From contig JBBDHG010000151.1 in NCBI GenBank assembly GCA_037951165.1, positions 310,001 to 374,000 on the forward strand: DNA of 64,000 nucleotides, written 5' to 3'. Position 1 is the stretch's first letter; each line of letters starts with the position of its first letter. Below the pieces are notes generated by a model. It was not told the DNA's origin and searched no databases. It saw only the letters and a program-made list of their open reading frames with translations. The translations under genes were made by a program, and so were the position numbers. Origin of the DNA: Lophius americanus (taxonomy: Eukaryota; Chordata; Actinopteri; Lophiiformes; Lophiidae). Below are positions 20,340-31,612 of this stretch, one piece after another.

Positions 20340-22990
20340 CTTTGGACGGAGGCAGACTTTCCAGTCTTTATGCTTAAACTAAGGTGACCTCATCCCTGAC
20401 TGTGATGTCGTTTTAACAGACAGACAGGAAGTCGGGATCATCTTCTTCACAAGCTGCAGCATTCATCACTCACCAGATTAATATCGGCTCATATTCTCTT
20501 CTTTTGCTTATTTAGCCTCTTTGACCTGAATTAAATTGGTTGTTCGGGCATCAAGGTGACGAAGAGGGATCCAATAAGAATCTTACCTCATGAGCTGCCT
20601 TGACTATAAATACTAAAAAAGCAGCTAGCCGTCAGAATAAGATGATGATGATGATGGTGCAGCACAGCAACCCCTTCAACCGGGTTCCTTTTTTCCATTG
20701 GCGTATAAATCTTCTGATCGTAACATAACGCTGTCAGTGGCGTGAGCGGGGCGGGAGAGCGAGGGGTCTATTTTTAAGAATAATGGAGTGTGCTTCTGAA
20801 CAGGTGTGCAGCGACTCCTCCAGACAATGGGTTTGGCTCACCTCGTGGTGCTCACAGTAAATCAGCGGGCTGGGACTCCAGACGGGGTATTTTTGTTGTT
20901 GTTGCGGTTTGGTCGGCTGCTCTAACTCTATAACGATGCCCCCGAGGATCTTTGTCTCGCCCCTATTCCTCATCAGAGAGCAGGTTCTTGGTGATGTTAG
21001 TGACTTATTTGATGCACATGTTGAAAGATTTGCTCTAAATCCCCGCTTCGACGACTCCCCCCTGCTCCGGCCCGCTCTCCCTTCTCAAGTGGTTTCCGAG
21101 GACCAGCTGTACGTTCAATCTCCGCATGTCGCGTTCACACATTCCCCGTATACGGTTACCGCCCGGAGCCACGCTTCTGTTCAATATCTGTTACATATCT
21201 GCACAAATTCAAACATTGTGGTGTCTGGGGTTCCTTCGCCGTGTCGTCGGATTGCGCGGCTGACGTCAAAGATCTAGCGGAGACGAATGAGTCTGAGAAT
21301 GATGGAAAGGGATAAATAGATGAAAACCATCTGGCTGATGGAAAGGAATCTCACGAGTCTGTCATGGCTGGGGTATTAAAACGTGTGTTTGCTTTAATGC
21401 ATGCGGTCGGTCCCCGTTTGGCTGCAATAACACAGCCTGACAGTGGCAGGAATGTTGCGGGTGCTGGTTTCGGCATTAGGAGGTATTAAGTCCAAGCCCA
21501 AAGCATGCTTCCAACACCGCGGTCTCAGGGGCCAGCTTAGCACCTTCTCCGCCCGCATATGCTCCGCTCACATCGCAGCACGTCAAGATAAGCCACTGCG
21601 AAACCTTTCAGGGTCTCGTCTCGGGCAATCCACATCATCAGCGTTTGTGAGTGACGACTGGTTGATGAGCAGATTTAGCAGAACAGAAACGGATTGGAGT
21701 TAATTCTTTAAAGTCCCGCTCGGCTGTTTGGTTGGGCTCATTTAGAGTCACTATCAATTATTGAAAGATTTGTGCCACTTTACTCAAAAACCTGCCTGTG
21801 ATACGACCCAGCGGCAGCATGTACATGCACAAATGTAAGGGGCCAAAGGTGGAGCCCTAGGGTACACCCCGGGTCAAACTGGCCACAGGGGAGAAAGGCC
21901 TGTTCAACGAGAAGGCTTCTCTTTGGAGGTTTCTTTTTAACACCATGTGAGGAAATATTAAACAGAATTAAGTAACTTATAAAAAAAGTCTAGTAAAGAT
22001 TTTAATCGTTTTCTAAAAACATGCTTTTCCAAAACCGTCAAGAGATTTGATTTTATAATGAATGAAGTCAAAGTGAGCTAAATCTAATCTCTTTAAAAAA
22101 AGACTATTCCCTATGAAAGTCTGATTTTATTTACTGTTTGAAACATTCTTGACTGAAGAAATTGTCAATTTCATGCAACATTTAGTTATTAGATTGTTAA
22201 ATGAAATTAAATATCTGAAGAAAATGACAGTTTCTTTCCTTGTAGGTAAGGACTATAAAAGGTTAGAAAAATGCAAAATTATTCCCTATTATTTCACAGC
22301 GCATGATAGTTTTGGTGTGGTCTTACCTCCTGATGGGATTAGCAGCGGGCTCCGGACTTATTCTGTCACATCCAGACAAACTCAATCATCCTCGCTACCA
22401 AAAACACTTCTTACATCCCTGTCGGTCATGTGACCACATATCTTCTCCATGACTGGTCAGGACCGTCAGTTCTATTGTTGGAGGCAGGAGATGAGTTATA
22501 CCTGGAGAGGAATGCTGCCTTCATGAGCTCCTCGCAATCTGCTAGACTCCAGGACAAGAAAAAAACAACAACTTGTTCCCCCTATAAGTATTATTTGGCT
22601 GGAGATAAGAGACCTCGTAAAGTTTCTGCTCCCTCGTGTATCTTTAGAGAAGACTGCAGCCGGAGGAAGTCAGAAAAGACATGTCTTGAATTAACTTCTG
22701 CTGTCACCGCTCCACCACGGCTCGTTCGCTTCATTATGATATATAAAAAAAACCAACAAAAAAAAACGTCATTCAACTCGACACAGCTCATTATTTCAAT
22801 ATTTCTGACGAGGCATGAAGGCAGCAGAGGTCTTAATAAGGACTGAGTCGTCAGTGTGTCGCTTTTGACAGTCAAACATGACGTTTTATGTGCTGCTAGG
22901 CGTCAAAACTACTCCAACACTTCTGAGTGGGAGCAGAAAAGGACCTGACAATGATTTGTTTCTTACTGGCCTTTTAAACCTGTACTTCAA
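20340..22990. other. Gene-poor spacer
   Basis: I see no exon with recognisable homology on either strand. There is a GAT run at about 20641-20655. The segment 20870-21280 is GC-richer and has a 122-codon plus frame (20909-21277) without known motifs or flanking splice logic. I treat it as non-coding. Confidence 0.35.
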
Positions 22991-22994
22991 AATT

Positions 22995-23240
22995 GAAAAA
23001 TCTCTTCCATAAAAGTTGGGGTGCTCGTGTAAAACGGAAATAAAAACAGATTTCTATCCTTTTCTGCACATAATAAATTGAATGCAGCAACGTAGAAGAG
23101 ATTATTTTTGTTGGAACTATACACTTATTCTGAATTCAGTGCCTTCTGTGCGTCCTGACAAAGATGCGTCACGCCTTCATATGGAAAACCTCGATTCCAC
23201 AAAAGTTGAGACGCTGTGTCATATGAAAACAGAGGATTTC
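22995..23240 (+). repeat. MITE-like DNA transposon relic
   Basis: AAAAGTTGGGGTGCTCGTGT then AAAACGGAAATAAAAAC, and AAAAGTTGAGACGCTGTGTC then ATATGAAAAC, are two diverged copies of a transposon end widespread in fish. Related ends occur at 31980-32045 and 33530-33570. No protein frame remains. Confidence 0.5.
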
Positions 23241-23304
23241 TAGAAGTTAGAAGAAATCTGTGGTTCTGCTCCAGTTTTCATCTGATCCAGTCTCCCGAAC
23301 CAAT

Positions 23305-23492
23305 TACTCAACCAACCAACCAACCATCCAATCAACCAACCAATAATTAAACCAACCAACCAACAAACCAATCAACCAACCAGCCAGTCATTCAACCATC
23401 TAATAATTCAACCAGCCAGCCAACCAACCAACCATCCATCCATCCCTCCATCCAACCAACCAACCATCCATCCATCCATCCAACCAACCTTT
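23305..23492 (+). repeat. CCAA/CCAT tetranucleotide repeat
   Basis: An imperfect run of AACCAACC, TCAACCAACC and CATCCATCC words over about 190 bp. Confidence 0.9.
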
Positions 23493-23499
23493 CAGCCCT

Positions 23500-26200
23500 T
23501 GTTGAGAGGGGAAAAAGTTCTTTGGTTTAACTCATGTAATTACATAGTTACTACAAATGTATTACTAATCACGTAATAACTTTACATTTATTACTGATTA
23601 CTTAATAATTATACAATCACAGAGCTTTGAATTTATGTCCAATTTTAATTATCTAAACAATATTAACATTGGATGTATGTATTCAACTTTTTTGAATATC
23701 TTGACCAGGTTGCCAGAATCCCAGAATCAGAGGTTCCCCCATGGCCGCCATCCTTCAACCCATAACAGTACTGGGTTTGCGTGACTCCCACAAATACCTT
23801 CATTGGTCAATAAATGGACCGGATCCGGAGGAGTTACCGAAGGAAACTTAACAACAATGGATTTACTTCAATGTCTTTATTGCTGTTGTTGAATCGAGGC
23901 TACAATGTTTAAAACATTCGTCCAGTTGGAAAGTGCCCACCTGTCTGACATTGGGAGTGTTTAGATAGACTACAGATAGTGTGTTTTGCATAGGCTTAGC
24001 GCCACACAAACAAGTGTCTGGTTAAATAAGGCGAATAAAAAAAAAAAAAATACATAACAAGGTTGTAAAAAAAAAAAAAAAAAGGAAAAAAGAAAAATTA
24101 CAGAATTATGAAACCACTGTAAAGTAAAAGAACATAAATGTCACATTTAAAATCACACTTTTAAAAATATTTTTGGTCAAGCTCCCCTGTTCTTTTCAGG
24201 ATCGGTGGAATGTGATTGTCATACTTTTGAGCAGTGACGTTGATCGATTTGCCCCGGCAAACTTTTTATACCTTATCCAAGATTGCGACGTGCAAAAACG
24301 GGAATGTGCTAGTTAAGACTAAGTCAGTGGAAAATACACATGAAAATGACACGCCTAAGAATGATATCGAGGCTAACAGGTGCGGTACCTCAGCTGTCAT
24401 AAATTTTTTCATTGCAATCATAAGGCCAGAATAGTTACATAGTGGTAAATATCCTTGTACTGGACTAGTGTCTCGCTATATGCTTAGGCACCCTGATTTG
24501 CACGCCCTCATTAAAGAACATCGCTGAGCGTAAGAATGTGCATAGAGGCGGTAGAAAAGTTAAAGAGGGTGGATTTTTTGCAGAACTCCTACACTATAAA
24601 ACCTGCAGCCTTAAAGCGGCGAGGGGCGCCTGGTGCCCCGTCTTTGCAAAGGAGGAATGTCTGAAGTGATCACATTGAAACAGAAAACACACTGAAACAT
24701 AAATAAAATGACATAAAAAGGATAATAATGGCCTTCAACACTCCTATCGCCGCCGGAAAATAACTGCCAGTTGGTTTCTGGATACAAGAAAAAGCAAAAA
24801 AAAACAAAAAAACAAACAAAAAAAACTTTCGTTATGAGTATAAGGATGTTATATAAGATATGATAGTTCAAAAATGTCACATGTGCTAACATATATTACT
24901 CCGACCCTTGCTGCACTATGGGTGAGACATAATAAAAAAAAGTGAAATCTGCTAAATTCTAGAAGTGCTTATGTTTTCTATCCTGATGTGGTGAATAAAA
25001 TAGCAATGTGTGAAGCTTTTTCTTTAAATATAAATAAAAAGGAGAGATGGGAATGTACTGCATGTGGGAGATTTCACTCATCTCTTTGGAATGTGGTGTA
25101 CAACAGATAAATCTAAATTTTTTAATTGGTTCTATTCTTCCTGGCAGGATTGTGGTCGGTAGTTCGTTACAAATGTCCAAATTTCACAGCATTTCTTTTA
25201 GAAATCTAAAAATCATTGTGCAAAGGCACTATACGTTGCAACTGTACAAAAAAGGGGGGTGATTCGGTTTCGGTACAGTGCTCGGACAGTGTCCCTCCTG
25301 TCCCTCAGTTTTCTTGGGGTCCCCCTCGTAGGGGGTGTGATCGATATTTGGTTCTTCAGACAAAGTCAAAGGAAGAGTCTTGGATTGTCGTGGTCCCCGG
25401 CTTCAGTGGCTCCTTCAAAGACATTAATGTCCCATACCTGGGGAGAGACACAGGACGGGTCATCAGTGGGTTTATAAGTCTGGAGAGGGGGACAGGAGGG
25501 GGAGGGAGGGGGTCAGAGGAGGTCAGACAAAGCAACAGATACCGCAGTTAAACATGGGCGTCAGGCACTTTAAAGGATTTTTAATGGTTTCTCTATTAAA
25601 CCTGGAGGAGAAGACCCTCTGGCCTTTTTCACAAAGCTACAATTATAAACGCGCCTTCAGTACGTTTCCCGCTTGGAAACCTCCAAATTGTTATTCCATT
25701 AATGAGACTGCCTTTACAAAACACATTTCTGGGCTGTAAGCTTGATTGACAGGTCTTCCTGTCGGCCCGTCTTATAAGATTCTGTGGCTCCGGGAGAGAC
25801 GTTTAGGAACGCTAGCTTCTGTTGCTATGACGGTTTTCCATTCCGGCGTTTTGTGCAGTCACTCATGACTTAAAATGACTTCATGATTTCTTTGACTTTT
25901 CCTGCAGCTTCATCACAAGGTCCCAGTTGAGATGCTTTAACTTTATATTTTTTTCACCAGCTGGAAACTACATTTTTACAGCCCTACATTGTATTTTAGC
26001 TTTATTGGCCAAAATAACTATTAGTCAGCTGTTTGCAGAATCTCAATGGAGCGTAATTAGTTTTTCTTGCACATTCAAAATAAAATACTGCCTTTAACGA
26101 CTACTGCAGTAAAGAAATACAACCCCTCCTAAAATGCAGTAACCCTCATAAGAGTACACATTTTTTCATAGGCTAACTTCAGCAGTTACCTTTCCAAGTT
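23500..26200. other. Gene-poor AT-rich spacer
   Basis: It contains poly-A runs (24040-24085, 24795-24826) and a G-rich tract at 25486-25513 with quadruplex potential. Short frames here show no known domain. Nothing is called. Confidence 0.35.
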
Positions 26201-26329
26201 TTTTTTCTACCTAGGTCGGAATTCCCATCAGTTCTCCGTGCCGGAACTCCAAGACATACACCGCTACTAACTCAAAATCATAGGAAAAGTCGGCACCAGT
26301 AGCTCACGACCATCTAGATAAGACGCAGG

Positions 26330-26700
26330 GGATTGGGGATTAGGAATGCTGTCATGTGTACTAATGAAGAAAACTTTCGACGCTTGTGCTGAAAAGCACC
26401 ACCTATCTACAGTGAAGTTGGGTGGTGGCTCTGGGAAGTAGAGGGCAAGATGGATTCCATCAAGCATCAGGAAATCCTAGAGCAAATAATCTCTCCAATC
26501 TATTAGCAGGCTAAAACCTAAGCATCAGTGGACATTCCAACAGGACCAGGATCCCAAGCAGACCTCGACGTCCACCACGGCTTGGTTTTTGAGGAGGTCC
26601 TGAAACATCTATGCATGGTTCTCACAGTCGTCTGACTTGAAAACCCAATATCTCTGGTGGCGTTTAATGACTCAGCAAGCCTTGGGATCGACCAGGATGG
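26330..26700 (+). mobile_element. Decayed Tc1/mariner transposase fragment
   Basis: The plus frame near 26536-26601 reads QQDQDPKQTSTSTTAWFLRR then a stop. A shifted continuation reads WFSQSSDLKTQ...LWW. This mirrors the Tc1 catalytic-end pattern Q-x-D-N-D-P-K-H-T...WPSQSPDLNPIE-x-LW. Upstream, GTGAAGTTGGGTGGTGGCTC fits the family's GGGS segment. Stops and frameshifts make it dead. Confidence 0.6.
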
Positions 26701-26704
26701 GCTG

Positions 26705-26795
26705 GAGAGTGTTGCTGGAGAGAGACACATCTTTTTTAGCCTGCTGCCCCCGTGACCCGCATAAGAAGAAGAAAATGATGGATGGATGGACGGCA
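26705..26795 (+). repeat. RTE/Rex3-type LINE 3' tail
   Basis: GGAGAGAGACACATC then AGCCTGCTGCCCCCGTGACC and a GGATGGATGG end is the usual terminus of fish RTE-type retroposons. A second copy ends at about 62518. Confidence 0.55.
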
Positions 26796-27417
26796 TGTAA
26801 ACACAGGCCTCATGGAAGAGGCTAAGATTCTTCAGGAACGCTGCTAGAAGCTGGAGTCTGGCGATGCATCAAGCTTTCAGCGGGTCATAACTTAAGTCTG
26901 TTATCTTCGGAAATAAAACTCTTTTAATGAGATATTTAAACTCTTTTCATGCTAGTTGGTTTTTCCAGCTGATAAATAGCATAATTTGCCGATGGGGGTT
27001 TGAATAAAATTTGTCTCCAAATGCAGATATACTAGAAATTGTACATTTTAATGAGCATAAATCACATGGAATTATCAGTCCAACATTACTTGGTATATTT
27101 TCTAGCATACAGGGAGCGAACTCATTTGCATATTTCTCCTCTGTACTATCAAGTGTCTGAAAAGTTCCTGCAGTCAACTACAGGCAAGAAATGAAAAATC
27201 TGTTCAAAGCCTCTTTCATCCTTCGCGAGACGGGGATGGCGATCTGATCCCCAACATGGCGGCTATTAATCTGACAAACCTTCCTGGCGATGCGCCGAGA
27301 GGCAGGACTGTTGTCTGAGCTGGAGACGAGGACGTGCACATGAGTGGAAAAGCTGAAAGGTCTGAGTGGTGACGGGATGGCTGTTGAGGGGCTTTACAGA
27401 GGTGAAATTGTTGTGTA

Positions 27418-27420
<3 letters not shown>

Positions 27421-27477
<57 letters not shown>

Positions 27478-27481
27478 TGTG
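27421..27481 (+). repeat. GT dinucleotide microsatellite
   Basis: About 27 uninterrupted GT pairs plus diverged edges. The antisense His-Thr frame is an artefact. Confidence 0.95.
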
Positions 27482-27926
27482 TGAGTGATCCTGTGTGCTG
27501 AATAAGCAACACATTAAATCCCCCAAGGCCGAAACCCTGATTCTGTCCCCTGGGGGAAGAATGGAGGAGGAGACTGCACTCGGATGGGATTTTAAAATAG
27601 CAAGCAATGTTTAAATGGCATTTTAAAGTGCAGTGAAGCAAAAGGCCAAACGGCCGACTGGAGGGGACTGGAGGGGACTGGAGGGGTGCTGGAGGGTGGG
27701 CTGTGATAGGGTCAGTTATTGGTTCTGAGACACATGGTGTCTTATAAATCAAAGCGCCACTCATAAGACAAATTACTGAACAAAAAGGTCATCTGCCAGT
27801 TCTATGCAGTAATTACCGACCGGCCAGGCGCCGGAATGATGCAGGTTACCCTGTTGTTTTATCAGGCTAGTGAAAGAACGGGTTTAGAAAATCCTCTGTG
27901 TTTGGTTTACGAAAGTAATACATGAA

Positions 27927-29320
27927 CAGTAGAAGAGAAGGATTCAACTTAGCCAGACTAGTACTGGTAGTAGAAGAGAAGGATTTAACTTAGCCAGACT
28001 AGTACTGGTAGTAGAATAGAAGGATTTAATTTAGCCAGACTAGTACTGGTAGTAGAAGAGAAGGATTCAACTTAGCCAGACTAGTACTGGTAGTAGAAGA
28101 GAAGGATTTAACTTAGCCAGACTAGTACTGGTAGTAGAATAGAAGGATTTAATTTAGCCAGACTAGTACTGGTAGTAGAATAGAAGGATTTAACTTAGCC
28201 AGACTAGTACTGGTAGTAGAATAGAAGGATTTAACTTAGCCAGACTAGTACTGGTAGTAGAAGAGAAGGATTTAACTTAGCCAGACTAGTACTGGTAGTA
28301 GAATAGAAGGATTTAATTTAGCCAGACTAGTACTGGTAGTAGAAGAGAAGGATTCAACTTAGCCAGACTAGTACTGGTAGTAGAAGAGAAGGATTTAACT
28401 TAGCCAGACTAGTACTGGTAGTAGAATAGAAGGATTTAATTTAGCCAGACTAGTACTGGTAGTAGAAGAGAAGGATTCAACTTAGCCAGACTAGTACTGG
28501 TAGTAGAAGAGAAGGATTTAACTTAGCCAGACTAGTACTGGTAGTAGAATAGAAGGATTTAATTTAGCCAGACTAGTACTGGTAGTAGAATAGAAGGATT
28601 TAACTTAGCCAGACTAGTACTGGTAGTAGAATAGAAGGATTTAACTTAGCCAGACTAGTACTGGTAGTAGAAGAGAAGGATTCAACTTAGCCAGACTAGT
28701 ACTGGTAGTAGAAGAGAAGGATTTAAGTTAGCCAGACTAGTACTGGTAGTAGAATAGAAGGATTTAACTTAGCCAGACTAGTACTGGTAGTAGAATAGAA
28801 GGATTTAATTTAGCCAGACTAGTACTGGTAGTAGAATAGAAGGATTTAACTTAGCCAGACTAGTACTGGTAGTAGAAGAGAAGGATTTAAGTTAGCCAGA
28901 CTAGTACTGGTAGTAGAATAGAAGGATTTAATTTAGCCAGACTAGTACTGGTAGTAGAATAGAAGGATTTAACTTAGCCAGACTAGTACTGGTAGTAGAA
29001 GAGAAGGATTTAAGTTAGCCAGACTAGTACTGGTAGTAGAATAGAAGGATTTAACTTAGCCAGACTAGTACTGGTAGTAGAATAGAAGGATTTAATTTAG
29101 CCAGACTAGTACTGGTAGTAGAATAGAAGGATATAACTTAGCCAGACTAGTACTGGTAGTAGAATAGAAGGATTTAACTTAGCAACACTAGTACTGGTAG
29201 TAGAATAGAAGGATTTAACTTAGCCAGACTAGTACTGGTAGTAGAATAGAAGGATATAACTTAGCCAGACTAGTACTGGTAGTAGAAGAGAAGGATTTAA
29301 GTTAGCCAGACTAGTACTGG
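27927..29320 (+). repeat. 41-bp minisatellite, about 34 copies
   Basis: The unit runs CTAGTACTGGTAGTAGAAGA then GAAGGATTTAACTTAGCCAGA. Copies differ at only three or four diagnostic positions (AGAG/ATAG, TTTAA/TTCAA, ACTTAG/ATTTAG/AGTTAG), and these variants follow repeating orders. It is very homogeneous, so recently amplified or homogenised. Confidence 0.95.
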
Positions 29321-29839
29321 GCGATTATTGCTCAGTCTTCAATCATCATTGACCATGAAGGTGGTGCAGCGAGCAGACTAATCCCTCGCTACACCACCTT
29401 TATTCCGCCCTGCAAATATGCTCTTTTTCTGCACAAAAAAAAAAAACTCATCAAACTGCAGAGTGCTACTTATTTTAACAACTAACCAAAAGGGTGCTGC
29501 AGACATGCTTCTTGTTGTGGGATATAGGCTTAAATACCAGGAAATATAACAATAACAGATGCAGACAGACCCGCTCCTTCATTCTGCCCCCAACAGAATC
29601 TAAAACCTCCACTCCAGAAGCTCCAAACATCTTGAGACGTTTTAAACTATGAATAACACAAACTAAATTAAAGACGTTTTAAGGCATTTTAAGGAGCCAC
29701 ATAAGACACAATTTAGTTTCGTGACAACTGCAGCGGCCCCATCAACATTCCTCCCGTCACATTTGAGACGATAAAATGGCGAGTTTTTTTCTCGCCATTG
29801 TCTCCGAGTGCTGCTCAAGGAGGAATTTGTTGGGTCCTG

Positions 29840-29960
29840 TAGATAATTATATAGAGGTTGGTCTAGACCTGCTGTTTCTGGAAAATACCTTGTGACAACT
29901 GTTGTTGTGAATTGGCGCTATATAAACAAAGATTGATTGATTGATTGATTGATTGATTGA
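29840..29960 (+). repeat. Retroposon 3' tail with GATT repeats
   Basis: GGTCTAGACCTGCTGTTTCT, then GAATTGGCGCTATATAAACA and a run of GATT ends a common fish retroposon. The piece at 9890-9930 matches its first part. Confidence 0.55.
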
Positions 29961-31320
29961 CCAGCGCCGCAGCTACATGTTGACGCCTCTGTTGCCTCGT
30001 GAAACTCACCGTTGGCGACTGATTTGGTCTCCCCTCTGCCCGCCACCTACAAGACATGAACACAGGAAGTTAGAAAGGCCGCAGAGACGCAGATTCTGCT
30101 CAAAGCAGCGGACGCCGTCAACCGTTTCTGATCTCGTGGTGCGTTCACACTGAATGCCATACGTGGCGTGATTACGCTCAAAGATAAATGCTAATTTTCT
30201 ATGACATTTGCACTTCAGTAGGACGTTGTGGAAATAGCGTGGAAAACGTAAATAGTGTGCTGTGCATGCTTCAAAGAAGCCAAATCCATGCAAAAAAAAA
30301 AAAATCCATCCATGTGCATGAGATGAAACATTTTGGACCGGGGTGAGATATTTAGATCATGCTGTGCGGTGATGTCACACACCCGGATGTCAGAAATTGC
30401 AGGGAGTTGTTCTGGAAGTAGAGGACGACTTTAATGGTAGCGGTCTGTCTACGCCCACCGATAATGATGTGATCCCAGACACGCCTTTTTTTTTTGACTT
30501 CCACAACAAATACAAAGCAGCAGTTGTATTTCCTTAAGTCGCAGAGCATAACAGAGGAAAACTGTGAAAATGAATATTATTGGTCTGATCCGTGTGAGAA
30601 ATAAAGTACTTTGTATTGGTCTTGGTCCCATAATGAACCCTGGTGTGGTTTTGAGTTAAGTATGAACGCAGTACTGACCAAAGACCAGAAACAGGATGTG
30701 AAGACCCAACAAAGAAGGAGCAGCAATAGCAGTGGATGCTCACGACAAAAACCACATGAGCAGAAGGCAAACATGGAGCAACGAGGACCAGCATTTGGTC
30801 CAACGAGTGCGTTAAGTGCAGCGCAGCGGGAAGTTCTGGACGTTCCTTTCTTCACATTATGTCATGAATACATTATGAACGCGTTACAAAGGGGTTATAA
30901 CCTCATCCATATGCATTACGTTTGACGTATTTCGGTTTGATGCATAAATAAAATAATTGCCGGTCAGATCCAGGAGTAAAAATGTATTTTTGCAAATTAT
31001 CCGAGAAATTCTGCTTTAAATCGGGCCTTTAAACTGATCCAGACCCCCCCCCCCCTCCCCGGTTCTCATCCTGACCATCTCGCCTCCCCTGACATCACAA
31101 CATAGCAGTTAGCTAATAACAAGGTTGATAACCACTACTTTTCCTGTCCAAGACCCTTTCTACGTCAGTGCGGACCACCGCCTGGTGCCCTCCAGCCCCG
31201 CCGGCTCTGTGGCGACCCACAGCTTCCGGCATGCACTCCAGCCGTTGGCTACAGGGAAACGCTACCAGCAGGGCATTGCTTCTAAAAACGTAGGGCTCAC
31301 TCTCCAAACGCAGCTTTATC

Positions 31321-31322
<2 letters not shown>

Positions 31323-31357
<35 letters not shown>
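31323..31357. repeat. TA dinucleotide microsatellite
   Basis: About 17 TA pairs in the spacer. Confidence 0.93.
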
Positions 31358-31361
<4 letters not shown>

Positions 31362-31474
31362 GTAGAAGTGAACGTAAGACACTTTATTCATGGTTCTGTT
31401 GGGCTTGTTTGAAAACTTGAGGCGATAACAGTGATTCAGCACCGACAAACTGCCCCGGTGCCCGGCGAGGAAGC

Positions 31475-31612
31475 TTACTTGAAAGGGAAGCCGTAAACAG
31501 CCTCGCCGCCGGGGCGATATAAGGTCAAGTAGAGTCGGACGGAGAGCGGTGATTTGTGGCTGTCAGGAGGAGGAGCGGCGATGTGATGCAGCCATTTGTG
31601 AGAAGAATCCAT
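31475..31612 (-). other. Small open reading frame, 45 codons, function unknown
   Basis: An ATG at 31612 (context AACGGGGATGG) opens a 45-codon frame ending KYRP-like then GFPFK and TAA. It contains RLYLTLYRPGGEAVYGFPFK. The local sequence is GC-rich compared with its surroundings. No family is recognised and chance is quite possible. Confidence 0.15.

Larger units (their letters stand above)
29321..31474. other. Spacer between the arrays and the caldesmon 3' end
   Basis: It contains a retroposon-like tail (29840-29960, GCGCTATATAAACAAAGATT followed by GATT repeats), a TA run at 31323-31357 and a poly-C stretch at 31045-31055. A GC-rich piece at 31130-31300 has open frames on both strands but no recognisable protein. 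Confidence 0.4.

Noticed and set aside
20909..21277. 122-codon plus frame in the spacer
   Set aside because: No domain, no supporting exons on either side; it lies in a locally GC-rich segment where stops are rarer.
27216..27764. 182- and 113-codon minus frames with His-Thr runs
   Set aside because: Driven by the GT microsatellite; no domain and no conserved flanks.
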